The position numbers and the translations under genes are program-made. Source: Maylandia zebra (lineage: Eukaryota; Chordata; Actinopteri; Cichliformes; Cichlidae). Taken from it: a stretch of 64,000 nucleotides of DNA. The stretch covers positions 29,447,529 to 29,511,528 of the forward strand of contig NC_135185.1 in the NCBI RefSeq assembly GCF_041146795.1. Reading direction: 5' to 3'. Each line of letters begins with the position of its first letter. The stretch's first letter is position 1. Under the pieces are notes generated by a model. That model had not been told where the DNA came from, did no database searches, and was given only the letters and a program-made list of their open reading frames with translations. This document shows, one piece after another, positions 51,830 through 64,000 of this stretch.

Positions 51830-54449
51830 TACGGATCCAATACGTTCTGAGAGCAGCAAACATCGGCGGTACTTAGATCTCCAGTGCTAACCTCTGATTG
51901 GCCGAGAGGAGCTCGAGGCCGTGGTGAACACGCACAGGTGAGAGGTCAAAGTAATTAAGTAATAGGCCCCCTAGTGGATCTGCTGGTTGGACTCCAGATG
52001 CCTCACTGCCTTTCTATATGTCTTTGGATAAAGGGAAGTCAAGTGTATGACTGAACATCTATCCATTCGCTTAGCAAATTCAAGATCTTTGTCTCATAAC
52101 AAAAATAAAAATAAAATAGTTACAATTTAAACTCTAAACACCAAATATCTGCTATCAGTATTTATTATGGATCTGTGCAGGCTAACTGAATAGACTTTCA
52201 AAGTCATTTCATTGTTTTATAGACACACAATTGATTGGCATGATCAAATTTCGTCAGTCATATTTGCTTCACGTATTATTGGTGATCAAGTGAGAACCTC
52301 CACTGCACTAATAGCAATATCAGATGAGAGTTCTAGCTTCTCTCATCAGTAGGTGAGAGTGGGGCCGCTTAGGTACGAGGTCCATCCAGGAAATGTGGCT
52401 TGTGGCTACCATCTCTACTACTACACTGTTTTCCTCATGTTAGCGCTTATAGTTTTGGGGGGGGGGGAATTATATGTGGGACAAAGAAACTTCTGAGTGT
52501 ATTAGACTTGTGTTTCAGCCATCTAGAAAATGGCTGATATCTGAAATTTTCAAACAGTGAATGAACTTTTATTAAAAAGACTAATCGTGCACTGTGGTCG
52601 TAAAAGGGATGGACATGGTCAGGAAAAATATTCAGGTAGGCTGTGGTGTTTTGATGGCGTGCACTTGGTACATAGGGGGCCCAAAATAAGCCAACAAAAT
52701 ATAATCATGTCAGTTCTTGGGCTCTGTGGTGTTAATGCAGTGTGGTTGTGTCATATTACTTTATTATTCTGTCCACCCTCAGGAGCAACATTTCATCTAA
52801 GAGGCGACAATGCTAAAAACAGCTTCTATTAGAGTTCATCTCCACTTGCAGTCTGAAACCATGCACTCTGGTTCTTACTTAATGAGACCCAAGCTGATGT
52901 AGAGTTTGGAATAACAAGAGTAAATCGATATATTTATCTTCATCTTTATTCTGATTGTTTATATCACAAGAAATTAAGTGATAAAAACAAAGAAGAAATC
53001 AAATGACAAACTAAACAGGTGTAGGTTGATGCTACAGCTTATATAACACCTGCTCATGATGCCAGACCAAAAAATGACCGCATAAGGAAAATTAGATCCC
53101 AAACCTCCGATTTACATACAGAACCAAGACAAACCATAAAAAAGAAAGAAAAGGAGCATTTATCACAGTACTGAATAATTATGTTAGTCCTATGCAATTT
53201 TTTAAGCAGTCGAGTGTGCTGCAAATTTTTATTTAGTCAGTACAGTTCCAAAGGCCTCGAAACAGAAACTCAATGACTGTTCACATTTGTGCTAACCTTG
53301 GGTTTCTCAAAATAATATAACTTCATCTTCATTTGTATTTATTATCCCTTTTTTTAAACAGCTTCTGGATGCCAGCTGACATTCGACCATCATATGCTTG
53401 TAGATAATGTGGATTATGTTAGATTCTAGTACATCTTTATATTTCCGTGAAGTTAATTGAATAAATAATGAATTTGATGATACTGAGAGTAGCTTTCCAT
53501 AAATTATTGACCATTTTTCTTTTTAAAAAAAAGAAAAATCCAGTAAAGCCCAAGCAAGACTAGCTGCGTCGTAAGATTGTGTGAGGCCTTAAGGGAGAAC
53601 TGAAAATAAAACCTGGTTTCATCAGCACCTCTGTGCAACTATTACATCAATCCCCTTATGTCACAATTTAATGGAAACACAAGGGGCCACCCTGAAGTGC
53701 TTTCTAATCCTGGATGTGCAGCGAGACTGTTATGAAATGACGGGGTCTCGGGTGAAATGCGCAGCTTTGGCTGGCCATTTTTTAATTTATTTTTTTCTCA
53801 AGCTGTCCAGTAATCGACCGTGATTCATGCTGGTTTTATCTAATCGCCTCAATTAACCACAAAGGAAATGAGACAATGGTCTGTTTATTGAGGAATTAGA
53901 AATTTCAGGATTTGATGCCATCAGCATAACTTACAGCGAGGGTTTAGTACAGTAACAGTATCAGTTGCTTTACAGTATGCTGTATACAACGTCAGCAGCC
54001 AGATCTGTGAAATCTTTGGAAGATGCACAAAGAGTGATTGAAATGAGGAAAGAAAGATAATCTTTTTTTTTTTTAAAAAGACCAAAAACAAAACAGTAAC
54101 TTACTTCTTAGACTTGTGCACAAAAAATAATCTACCTCCAAACATAATGAAAGTGTGCAAGTCAAATGTAAATATTGATTTTTTTATTACATAAGGAGCT
54201 GCATGTGATAAGGGATGGCTTTTAATTGTGTCATAAAAAGCACAGTCTGATTACCACTTGCTTCAGTACATTCGACTTATATATATTTTTTAACCAACAC
54301 ACCACTGTGACAGCAGACATCGCCATACTCTGAATTTACATAATCTGAAATCTCACGTGATTAGGATCAATACAGAGAAGAAAAAAATAAGTTAGGTTGG
54401 TAACAAAGACAAAGCAATAAGAATAATAAGAAAAAAAAAAGGTGCACAA

Positions 54450-54483
<34 letters not shown>

Positions 54484-54917
54484 CAACAAAGCTTCTTTCT
54501 TTAGATCATAGCTGATTTAACACAGTTATACCCGTGCAGGTCTTCCCTGATCACTGCTACCATAGATCTGTTACAGGTGAAGACAATAGATATTTTATGA
54601 TGGGCACTTGACCAAATAGCACGGTGCACACATGGGAAAAATGGCACATATGCAAGGCTTCTTCAAACACATGTTAGCAAGACACTGAAGCGTTTGAAAT
54701 CTGTGGGATTACAAACTTAAATTCAACAAGAGACAACACAAGCAGACGGTGCTAAAAAATAGATATCCCTATATATATATATATTTTTTTTTTTTTTCTA
54801 TTTTATTTTAGAATTTCAATTATGTCTCCCTCCCATCCCTCCCCCAACAAGTGTGGAATCAAAAATAGTTCATTGTTCTTCAGTAAATTGTACATTCATA
54901 AGCGATAAATTGGCATC
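51830..54917. other. Gene-free stretch between kelch gene and TMED8
   Basis: No exon was recognised. It should contain the kelch promoter on the left and the TMED8 3' UTR on the right; several minus-strand AATAAA signals (for example 54183-54188) are candidates for TMED8 ends. A (CA)n microsatellite lies at 54454-54482. The rest is AT-rich. Confidence 0.55.
54454..54482 (+). repeat. (CA)n microsatellite
   Basis: About fourteen CA units, preceded by gcgc. Confidence 0.95.
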
Positions 54918-56244
54918 TCAGGCACTATAATAAACCCTGTAGTAAAGTGTTTTATTTCGCCAAAGGGAGTAGGAGTTGTCAAACTTCAGGAGATAAGTGC
55001 CTTCACCTGGAAATTCGTGGCTCCCCCCCTGCACGGACAGGTGGCTGTCCTGGCGGTACACGGGGAGGATTTCAGACAAGTTAGAGTTGGTGTGAGTTTT
55101 GGAGCCCTTCTCGACGTCCCCGTTGCCGACGGGCCCTGCAGAAATCACATGATCCACAAAGTCAACACACCGAATCGTAACCCCAGTGGGGGGAAAACAT
55201 ATAAAAGTACAACTGCCATCGCAAAGAGGGGCGTCGGCGCCTGACCTTCAAGCTCCTCCTCTTCGTCCTCGTCATCGCTCGACTCGCTGATATGCACCGT
55301 GATGGACCGACTCGTCACGGGAGTCCAGTCAAAATAGATGCCGAAGCCAATGTCGTAGCCGTCTGTGGCAAACTCCCAGCACACTTTATTGGCTTCGGGC
55401 ACGGTGGGCACGTGGACTGTCATGATGTCGCCTCGGTACACGGTCACCATGCTGTCCTTCTCTGTTCGGAGCTTCACCTTTAACTCCTTCACAGCAGCAG
55501 ATGTCCAAGTTGTCGGGGGGTTCAGGGGCGGCATCTGGGCTGCCATCAGAAGGGACACGCGGCAGTGACTTTAACAAGATGTGACAGCAACTGCAACACT
55601 TTATCCAACTCATTTTAAGATGGCAAAATCTCAAGCAAATACTGTGCACGCACACTGCAATTAGCGGGACGTTTATGAACCCGCAGAGTCAGAATCACTG
55701 CTGAACAAAGCAGCTGTCACTATGGCACACTGCAGGTCCTCACCTTTCATCTCGGCGGAGAGCTGACAGCTCCCTGCACTGCTGTTCTCCTCGCCTCCTT
55801 CCCCCAGGGCCAGCTCAGCAGGGGCCTCTTCATTACCCTCAATATGCGCACACATCGGGGTTATTATTGTAAAGACTTAAATTGTTAGACTATGCCTCCC
55901 TATTTACTGCAACTTGTTTACAGCTCACCTAAGCACACAGTATTACCTACCTCAGAAAGACGTCCTGAATCCTCCTTGGTGTCATCCATACTGTCTTTGG
56001 ACTGAGTAAAGCTCTCTGAAAGATTTGTATTCTGCAGCCTTAAGTAAAGAAAGAATAGAGTTTTTAAACCAAGATAACATTCAGACCACCCATCTGCATA
56101 GCAGCTCCATTTAAAAGCCGCAGCAACAGGTTACCTGTCCGGTGGCGTGTTGTCGCACTGTTTGGCTGTTACTCCGGGGAAAGATGAGAAAGACAGTGAT
56201 GAAAGCCGTGACTGGAGCTGTGATGTAGCCTCTAATCTCTCCAT
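54918..56244 (-). CDS. tmed8: TMED8, GOLD-domain protein
   Basis: Five exons were read: 56135-56244, 55951-56038, 55744-55837, 55246-55539 and 54918-55135. They sum to 267 codons, somewhat shorter than human. The first three encode a Ser/Glu-rich, low-complexity N-terminus. The last two encode the GOLD beta-sandwich: [38 protein letters not shown], an acidic loop [10 protein letters not shown], then [23 protein letters not shown]. Despite its name there is no signal peptide and no membrane segment, so it is a cytosolic GOLD protein like the ACBD3/SEC14L group rather than a p24 cargo receptor. Function is poorly known. The human neighbour SAMD15 is not seen between it and NOXRED1. Confidence 0.93.
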
Positions 56245-56947
56245 GGCTGTCCTGAGAAGGCAAACACCTCAGTCTGCGTGGCTGCAAAAAGATGAAACCC
56301 CGCCCCTCCCAACCACAGGGGAGGGAGACGGGTGAAGCTAGCCTCCTAAAGCAGGCTGTTTAAACTAAACAAGCTGCCGTTTCACATAATAAACCCCGTC
56401 AACCGCAGTATTGCCTTCTGATTTAACAGTTAAAGCAGTAGCGACGAGCTGTGTTTACATGTGCGTGGAACTCTAGCTTCATTAACCAGGCTAGCTGTTA
56501 GCTTATAGCTCACGCTAGCTAACCAGCGAGCAGTTAAAAGGACAGCCGAAGCTGCGGACACAACACCCAAAAACTTATCTCACCACAACGTAGCGTCGAA
56601 AATATGATGTGATTTTAGTTTAATCAAGCTCAGGGCATGAGGAAAACCGCCTCCATATCCCTGCAATCATGTGAGGGACCTCTCCACAGTGCTGCCGCTG
56701 CTGCTTCTGCTGCTCAACACGAAAAAACAGACCCGGATTTTTTGACACTTCCGTCTTTTCTCGGAAAATCTGCGAATCTGCATCCTTACCAGGAGCCTAC
56801 TGCAGCTCCTCTGAGGACATACGCCGCTGCTTAATATTTAAACCAGTCTAAAAGTATACGTCCCAAAGCCAAATCATAAACACAGATTATTTAACAAAAT
56901 CTAACAACTATCTTTTTTTTCAGTTTTAAGTCTTTTTTCTCATGATA

Positions 56948-57862
56948 CAGTACTCTGCAAATGTCTTGAGCCCCCCCACTTTTCTTATTCAATTGGGAAA
57001 ATCTAGGAAAGAAATAGGAAATTTATTAAAACGTGTACATAAATGGAAAGACAACATGTAAGACAAAAGCAGAGTTTGTACAACTACAGCTCTCTTAGAC
57101 AAGCTTTCCTGTTATTTCTTTAAGCAGTCTTTAAAGCTCTTCTCTAGATGTTGGCTGTATTTTTGTTCCATTCCCTGTCAAGATGATCCCACACTGTTTC
57201 AATATTGTTGAGGTCCAGGATCTGGGGAGGCGATCCATGACTGACAGTGTTCCCCTGTGCGTAGTATGCTCTTAATGCATTGGCAGTGCATGTGGGATCA
57301 TCGTCATGCTGAAAAATGAAGCTTTTGGCAATCAAACCTAATGTTGTTGCATTAATTTCAACAAGATCCCCAACACCACTGGCTTAAATGCCAACCCAAA
57401 CTATGACAGTGCCTCCACCGTGTCTTGCAGATGGCTGTAGACACTCACTGTTGTACCTCACCCCTGATCTCCTCTGTATGTCACATCTGGATTCATTACT
57501 CCATCGGACCTGTCTTCAGTTCATTTGGTGTGTAATTTGGTATACTTCAGCTGTTTCTCCCCATTTTCCTTATTTAAGATAGGCTTCTTGACAGAAGTCT
57601 TTCCACTGAGATCTTTACTGACAAGGCTGCAGTGAACAGTAGATGAAGGTCCAGGTTTTTTGCAAGAGGCTGCCATCACCAAAGTAGCTACAGATACAAC
57701 TTAAAATTGATTCTTTCCCAAGTCGCCTGTGCTGTATAGAGACAACACTTGTTCATCCATGAGTGCATTTTTTGATGCTTTAATGTTTCATAGGTCAGTG
57801 TTAAGTGGCTTAATAGAGAAAATAAAAAAACATATTAAGCTTGAGACTTTTGCACAGCACTG
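56948..57862 (-). mobile_element. Tc1/mariner element with TA target duplication
   Basis: The ends are inverted repeats: CAGTACTCTGCAAATGTCTT at 56948 and, inverted, CAGTGCTGTGCAAAAGTCTC to 57862. TA dinucleotides flank at 56946-56947 and 57863-57864. The minus strand encodes a decayed transposase tail, FIFQHDDDPTCTAN then ILDLNNIETVWDHLDREW, which carries the QHDNDPKHTA and DLNPIENLW family blocks. At 915 bp it is shorter than a full Tc1 (about 1.3-1.6 kb). It is inactive. Confidence 0.85.
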
Positions 57863-58160
57863 TAACTGTACTGCATAAAAGTATCTGAAGTAAACCTATC
57901 TACATTTCACAAACTTTAGTGAGTCCTTCATGTTATAAAATGATTTTCATTCAAAATTGAAAATGTAACACAGTAATACAAATTTTGAATTGGAAGCACA
58001 CTGACCAGCCTCATTATTTAAGACAGGTCACAAAAAGCTAAACAGACTTTTATTTACTTTTTAATTTTTCGTATTGTTATGTATTCTTTCAAAATGAGAC
58101 ATGGTTCACAGAGACTGAGTTCACGTATCAGTGATTTTAATGCTGTAGCTGATCAGTGTG

Positions 58161-60452
58161 TCACTTTGCTGGTGTCTCCATCTGGGATTTATAAGCTGCA
58201 GAGAGGCACTGTTGCACAGATTTACTGCTTGATAGAAAGCGCAGCAGCGGGGTCTCCCTGATCTGGGCATCCATAAGTGAAATCCAGGGAAAAGGCCTTT
58301 TTGGAATAAAGTTGAAATATATAATTACTATTTAAATGAGATATATGACAGTTTAAAAAACAAACAAACACTGATCTACTCACTCATCTGAGAGAAGAGA
58401 AGATGCATAGGATGAATTGATGAAACTGTGTGCATTTAATTGCACAGTGTCTCCACATTTTTCTTTAAATATTGATTTAATTAAGAGGAGAACCTCACTG
58501 GATCCCAGACTGGCAGAGGTGCAGATATTCAACAGGATATACAGCACCGCACACACCCAGTTCAGACCCAGAGAAATACCTCCTACATGTGGAATCAAAA
58601 TGTACAAACTAAGAACAGAACTTGTAAAGAACTTGTTTAACTGAAGCTCATGCAAAATACTTTCTGTCACATATGAAACAAAATGAAAAGATGCTGAAGT
58701 GACATACCTTTCATTGTGAGAGGACACGATGCTTCTATCAGCAAAGGATCTGCTAAAGCTGAGGCCACATGACTGCAGGACAGCCAAACATCCACAGTGT
58801 CACAAGAGACAACGTCATACTTTGGCTTCAGGATGTAGTCGTGTCCAAGAAGCTTAGCTAATCTGAGACAGTAATTCAAAAGAAAGCGATTCATTGACCC
58901 AACCCCCCCAAGAAATGACCAGTCCTTTGTGTGTGTGAATATGGCTGTACCTGGTGACGGGAATGGCAGAGGTGAAACTGTACACAAGGCAGTGTTTTGC
59001 CAGATGAGAGCGGAGATCAACACAGACTTTTGGGATTTGAGAGGGCAGACAGCAAAGGAAAAGAACATCCGCCCATGCTGCCAGTCTGCGATTGTCAAAG
59101 AAACATTCAACTTCTGTATGGACAAATTCCACTGAAACACAGAACATACAACGATCTTAGCAAACACTTTTTTTTCTTTTATCAGTACACACGGAAGTTT
59201 GGTCCAAGTGCAATTTAGTTAAACCAACACATGCTTAATGATTAACTCAAGAATACCATAGAGTCACAACAAGCAACCAATAACTATTCATAGTCTTAAA
59301 AGGGCATAACTGAAAAAACAAAACAACAACAACCTAGCTTAAATCTGCTCAAAAATGCATCTGGGTAGCTTAAAAATTTAAGAGTGAAGAGAGTCATTAA
59401 GGAAGCGTATGGAAACCCCTCAGATTACCCACTATCTGAAACAAGGAGCTTTAGCTTCTCATCCCTTAAGCCAGCCTTCTTCTGACTGGCTGCCCCTTGC
59501 AAACAGAAGGTTTGACCATATTAGTGGTATCCACTCTGAGTGATATCATGAGGAGCCAGCAGTAGGAAAGCTAGCATTTATAGCCACATGAACAGCGATC
59601 TTTCACCTCACATAGATTACTTCAACGAAAGAATCTAATTATTTGAAGCTTTGACCATGTCTAATATGAGCATCCACCACTGTAACGCTCTATAAACACA
59701 ACAGAATAAAAAGGAAATAGGTCCACCACTTTAAGATTATGTGTCTCATGACATTTAAATCCTGTCACAAGAAATTATTATACTCATATTGTATACAGCA
59801 TTTGTATTCTATTTTATTCGATTGTATATAGTATTTTATTTTTATTATATTCTATTGTGTACAGTATCTTATGGATATACTATTCCATTGTTTTTTCTAT
59901 GCAACTTTGCACTGTCCACTGCTGTAACAAAACAAATTTCCCATGCGTGGGACTAATAAAGCTTATCTTAAATCCACTGCATCACAAGCATTTTTCTCAG
60001 ATTTGGGCTTTTTGTGCGTGTGTACCTGCTAACTCTGGTCTCCTAGTGGAGATCTTAATATGTGAGGGTTTGATTTTGGTCTTTTCAAGAAGTGCTTGGC
60101 ACAGCTGTTTTCCCAGATGGCCCATCCCAAGTATACCCACGCGGAGGTCGTCGTGCTCTCCTGGTGCCACTGGCTTTCTGATTTTCGCTGTGCGCCTTCT
60201 GATGGCACATCTATAATACAAATGAATGAAGCAGCTCAGACAGATTAAAATATACTCAAATGACTGCAAGACTATACGTGTGGGATGAGTTCACCTTAGC
60301 GAGTCAATGAGCTCACACACGAAAGCTGCGTGCGCGCACCCGCAAAATGTCAGTCCAGCCGAGCGCGCCCGGAGGTAAAGTAACTTCTTTTCGTCGTCAG
60401 CGAGCCCGCTCTCAAAACACAGAGTGCTCAGGTCGGCGACTATGTCCGCCAT
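58161..60452 (-). CDS. noxred1: NOXRED1, NADP-dependent oxidoreductase domain protein
   Basis: Six exons were read: 60295-60452, 60026-60210, 58951-59131, 58708-58862, 58384-58582 and 58161-58296. They sum to 337 codons. Exon 2 holds the Rossmann NAD(P) motif VGILGMGHLGKQL. Next come LFLCCLPSQIPKVC and VYSFTSAIPVTRL, as in the F420/pyrroline-5-carboxylate reductase-like fold (ProC family). The later part is helical with no membrane anchor. The substrate is unknown. The start is the ATG at 60452, MADIVADLSTLCFES. It is on the same strand as ATG2B, which ends upstream, and as TMED8 downstream, in the human order minus SAMD15. Confidence 0.9.
59810..59975 (+). mobile_element. LINE 3' tail in NOXRED1 intron 2
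   Basis: The segment ttgcactgtccactgctgta, acaaatttcccatgcgtggg then actaataaagcttatctta matches the 3' end shared by a high-copy fish LINE family, with its own AATAAA. Only the tail is present. The family is not assigned with certainty. Confidence 0.5.
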
Positions 60453-61763
60453 CACCAACACTCTTTGAGCACACAGTTAAAATGTTAAACCCCTTAAAAT
60501 AGTCCAAGTCTACGCTCTTAACACTTTTCAATAGAGATTTGGGAACCAGTTCTGTTGCCATGCCAACTTAGCGAGGTTAGGCTTTCAAAATAAAAATCAC
60601 TTGACAGACGGACGTATAGTTTTCAGAATAAAATATATAAAGCAAACGTTGAAATATGATGCTAACACAACTCCTAAGGTTTACAAAAATGTCTAGAGTC
60701 TAAGTAAATAAACACCAACCAAGCACACTCCAGTGTTAACTTCACCGTTTTTATTTCTCCATCATGCTTTTAATACAAATTCATGAGTCACCTGTACATA
60801 TATTTACAAGAAATAATACTCTTACCACATAACCAAAAAAGGAAGAAAAAAAAATAAAAATCAAGACTTAGCAACACAATTGATCACATCAGACATCAAT
60901 ATATAAACATATAGCTTAATAATAATTAAAAAAAAAACTAAACAAATGAGATTATCAGTACATTAAGACTTTAATTATGGATCTTGAGTAATTCACTTTA
61001 TCAACAATTCAAAAATGTGATACACGAGACTGCAAGAATAAAGCAGTTTTTAAATTTAAACCGCAGCTTCCTTTTTTTAAACAGCAGCTTTTGTGAAAAT
61101 TATGCAACACTAAAATTGTGAAACCTTAGAACAAGTCTGGATAATCGTCCCATCTCTCACTTGTTACGCTTCGACTCAGGTAAAAGTGCAGATTACAGAG
61201 CTTTACAAAGATGCAACACATTCAGTTTTTACATTTGTTCTCTCATATTTGCACGAAATGCTGCTCATTAGGAATATTTACAGTAAATAACAAGGCCCAC
61301 ATACAGTACATCTTATATAAATTAAGGGTCATTACACCTAGAATATTAGTGTTTGCTGACACAAAGTAGGATAAGAGAACGCAACCACACAATCTGTAAA
61401 CAGCTGTTTGAAAATGAAGACCTATTCCTTCATTCTTAAGCCTTTACATTTTACATTTGTATGGTCTACCCTACAACATAGCATCATACACAATAACATT
61501 ATAAGTGCTGCTCAAACTCACCCTTCTTCATCCATTTGATTACAAGCATACAGTTGAACAATGTTGATGACCATGAAGGCACTGTGAGGCATGTGATAAG
61601 CTGACACAAGCTAAAAATCACAGTAGCTCAAACTGCCACAGGATGAACACCATTTTATTTACACCGGCACTCACTGTCCACCTTTTGCCTTCTTCAAAAG
61701 CACACCTATTAAGCTGTAGCTGCTGCACAGTCATTGTTTCAGTTTTCCATAAGGCAATGACAC
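60453..61763 (-). other. Probable ATG2B 3' UTR and NOXRED1 promoter
   Basis: No coding exon was found. TTTATT at 60750-60755 gives a minus-strand AATAAA about 1 kb after the ATG2B stop, so 60740-61763 is probably 3' UTR. The remaining ~290 bp before the NOXRED1 ATG is left for its promoter. Confidence 0.5.
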
Positions 61764-64000
61764 TTACTCGTCGCCCTGCCTCCATTTTTGCGACTCCTCC
61801 TGACGTGCATCGGGGTGAATCTGGTTTCTCATCCCACCCAAGACATTTGAAGTCGCCTCAGTGGCCATAATGAGTGGCTTGACTACTGCAGGTGGAAGCT
61901 GGCGGAGAACTCCACCGACTGCCCCAGTCATACCTCGCTGCTCGTGCTCCCGGGTGGCTGTGTCGTAGATGGTTAGTGCAGTGTCTGTGATCCCCTGTGG
62001 GAACATTTTGCAGTCCTTAAAACATCTTTTCTTTCACAGAACTGAAGGTTTTCCTATTTGTTTTTTTTACCTCTTTCACCACAGTGTAGGCTTTGGCTAC
62101 ACCTTCTCTGAGGTCGACAGGCTGATGAGCCAGTCCATAATGGGAGATCCGTTTTACCCTCTTTGTGTCCCTCTCATCAGGCACTGGAGACACCATGTCA
62201 TACGCTGTCTCAGCGGCTGCCTAAAAACAGAAAAAAAAATTATAAAAGACAACAATTAATAGATTTTTCTACGTGCTTTACAGAAGGAAATGCATGCAAA
62301 TATTTTATTAGCAGCAGTGGACCAGTTTACCTGAATAGTCCGCACCATCCTGTTTGTGAGCTCCAGGGCAGCCATAGCTGTAGAGGTTCCAAAGGAAGCC
62401 GTGCCGCGCTGAAATCCACGGACTATCCGGCCATCCTTCCTGTACTGTTCAATCGGGAGCCAGACCAAATCCCTGAGTCCGTGAACTGAATATGAAAGAA
62501 AAAAAAAAAACAACATTGACAGAGGAGTAAAGCAACTGAAAGTCAAAAGCTGGACCTCAGCTCTCATATTGGAAATGACTTTCACAGCAGTTTCTGTTCC
62601 AGATTGTTTTTTATTAAAGAAAAAGAAAGTGATTAAGGCTGATTCTGAAATGTCAGCAACAATAAAGAAAATTTGGTCAAACAAGGAAATGTTGACTCAA
62701 GGAACTTTTCAGAAATTAGAAAGTTGTTGGGCCAAGCACCAGGCAACTCCTTTACAAGTCAATTAAAATGAGAGAACAACAAAAATCAGACTAGTTAACA
62801 AGTCTGGACGTAAGATAACAGACAGTTCACTGACAAGTTAAACAATGTCTGTACAAATACAATTTGGGAAAAATTGTGATTTTTTAAATCTTATTCTTTC
62901 ATATTAGACAAAGTATAATAATAAAGTGTAATAAAGATGTGCTAAGGTTATAGGTGTCAGTGCTACAGTCCACAGCTAATCCATTCAGTTCAGTTCTACA
63001 CTGTGTTAATAATTGCGCAACAGGAGCAATGCTTCGATTGCTAATGGGAGAGTGAGGCAATGTATAGGAAGTTAACATCCGAGCTTCAGCAGCTTGGAGA
63101 CGCTTCTCTTTAGCTACAGCAGCAGCTTTCATTTGCGCATTTCCAGCAGTTTGAACCATTATTGATATCCAAGGTGTCAGATCAGAACTACAAAAATTTG
63201 GACCTGTGCATTCTTAAATTTCATTTATTGCTGGCATCTGCAATACAACTGATACACATCAGTTTATTCTGCTGCAAGTAGCTAACACGAGCACTGCTTA
63301 GCTTACATGTTAATGTTTATAGACCTGAGCAGATTATGGTTACACACTGCTCAGCTTATTCATCAGTGTGATCTTACAAGGCCTGCTAATAACTGTTTAT
63401 TGTCTAGATAAGAACACTGCAAATCTACACTTGTTCACAGAGCTGTCACTTGTGTTCCTTTTCACTGTGCTTGTTTATATCCACTCACGGGAAAGAGTGT
63501 GTAATGTTGCTGAGGTATAACTGACAGTTGATGTGCACTGTACATTAACAAACATTTGCATAATTGGATTAAATAACTAGTATTTCATGTCTTGATTAAC
63601 AAGAGAAGCAACATTTAATCATGTAGCACATCCCAACTGGCCAACAAGAACAAGGTACAGCAACAGCCCTGTTCTTACCAAATACAGTAAACCATCTGAG
63701 ATTATCCCTTGAACTGTTACACTTACCCAGTTTTACCAGAGTATGAATAGGTGCCACACCACTCAGCAGTCCTTGAAGCTGGTTTGTCTTTATGTCATTT
63801 AACCACTCATTTATTGCATAGGAAAAGAGCTTATCCACACCTAATAATCTGAAACACAAACAAGTATTACTTTAATACGGATCACTGTGTGCGAATTATG
63901 TTTTTGCTAATTTATTGTCTCATGAGATACATTTTGCGGTATACTTACCCCTGCCTGTAGCACAACTGCCTCAGTTTGAGCTCTGAACAATTCAGCTGTG
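61764..64000 (-). CDS. atg2b: ATG2B, autophagy lipid-transfer protein, C-terminal part
   Basis: ATG2 proteins are rod-shaped bridges that move lipids from the ER to growing autophagosomes with WIPI4 and ATG9. Five exons of the C-terminus lie here: 63949-64000 (cut by the window edge), 63727-63848, 62331-62485, 62071-62220 and 61764-61994. They join in frame and encode about 235 residues of a protein of some 2,000. Diagnostic stretches are LGVDKLFSYAINEWLNDIK, LRDLVWLPIEQYRKDGRIV, QRGTASFGTSTAMAALELT, HQPVDLREGVAKAYTVVKEG and PLIMATEATSNVLGGMRNQI. These are the conserved ATG2 C-terminal amphipathic region. B rather than A is preferred from overall likeness. The stop codon TAA at 61764 sits inside GAGTAAGTG, a splice-donor-like string, so a further exon cannot be fully excluded. 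Confidence 0.93.

Noticed and set aside
1-64000. CRISPR arrays, operons, prophage or bacterial defence genes
   Set aside because: The DNA is vertebrate: intron-split genes, fish transposons and poly(A) signals. No regularly spaced repeats were seen.

Overview
The window looks like nuclear DNA of a ray-finned fish, probably a percomorph and possibly a cichlid. Genes are split by GT-AG introns. Introns carry Tc1/mariner, hAT-like, L2/Rex1-like and RTE-like LINE pieces and a tRNA-derived SINE typical of teleosts. The gene set matches human 14q24.3 and 14q32. Assignments rest on remembered family sequences, because no search was run. Exon sums of COQ6, ENTPD5, BBOF1, ALDH6A1, GSTZ1, TMED8 and NOXRED1 all close in frame.

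Layout. 402-10397 (+) COQ6, ubiquinone synthesis. 11911-17447 (-) ENTPD5, an ER/secretory UDPase with an unusual Pro/His-rich N-terminal insert. 17448-28359 has no host gene that I can see and holds LINE debris and one fossil Ty3/gypsy element on the minus strand. 28360-37772 (+) BBOF1, a ciliary coiled-coil protein. 38943-44671 (-) ALDH6A1, valine and thymine catabolism. 45105-47609 (+) GSTZ1, tyrosine catabolism. 48106-51803 (-) a RABEPK-like kelch gene with a reading-frame problem. 54918-56244 (-) TMED8, GOLD domain. 58161-60452 (-) NOXRED1, Rossmann-fold oxidoreductase. 61764 to the right edge (-) the C-terminal part of ATG2B, autophagy lipid transfer.

COQ6-ENTPD5-BBOF1-ALDH6A1 keep human order and strand. 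They are joined directly to the GSTZ1-TMED8-NOXRED1 block and then to ATG2B, which lie apart in human. ALDH6A1 and GSTZ1, both amino-acid catabolic genes, share a 433-bp divergent intergenic region with three CCAAT boxes. COQ6/ENTPD5, BBOF1/ALDH6A1 and GSTZ1/kelch are tail-to-tail pairs.

I found no operon, CRISPR array or new multi-gene system. The most unusual items are a near-perfect 551-bp duplication spanning a LINE-LTR junction on both sides of the gypsy fossil, the ENTPD5 repeat insert, the frame conflict in the kelch gene, and the ALDH6A1/GSTZ1 divergent promoter.
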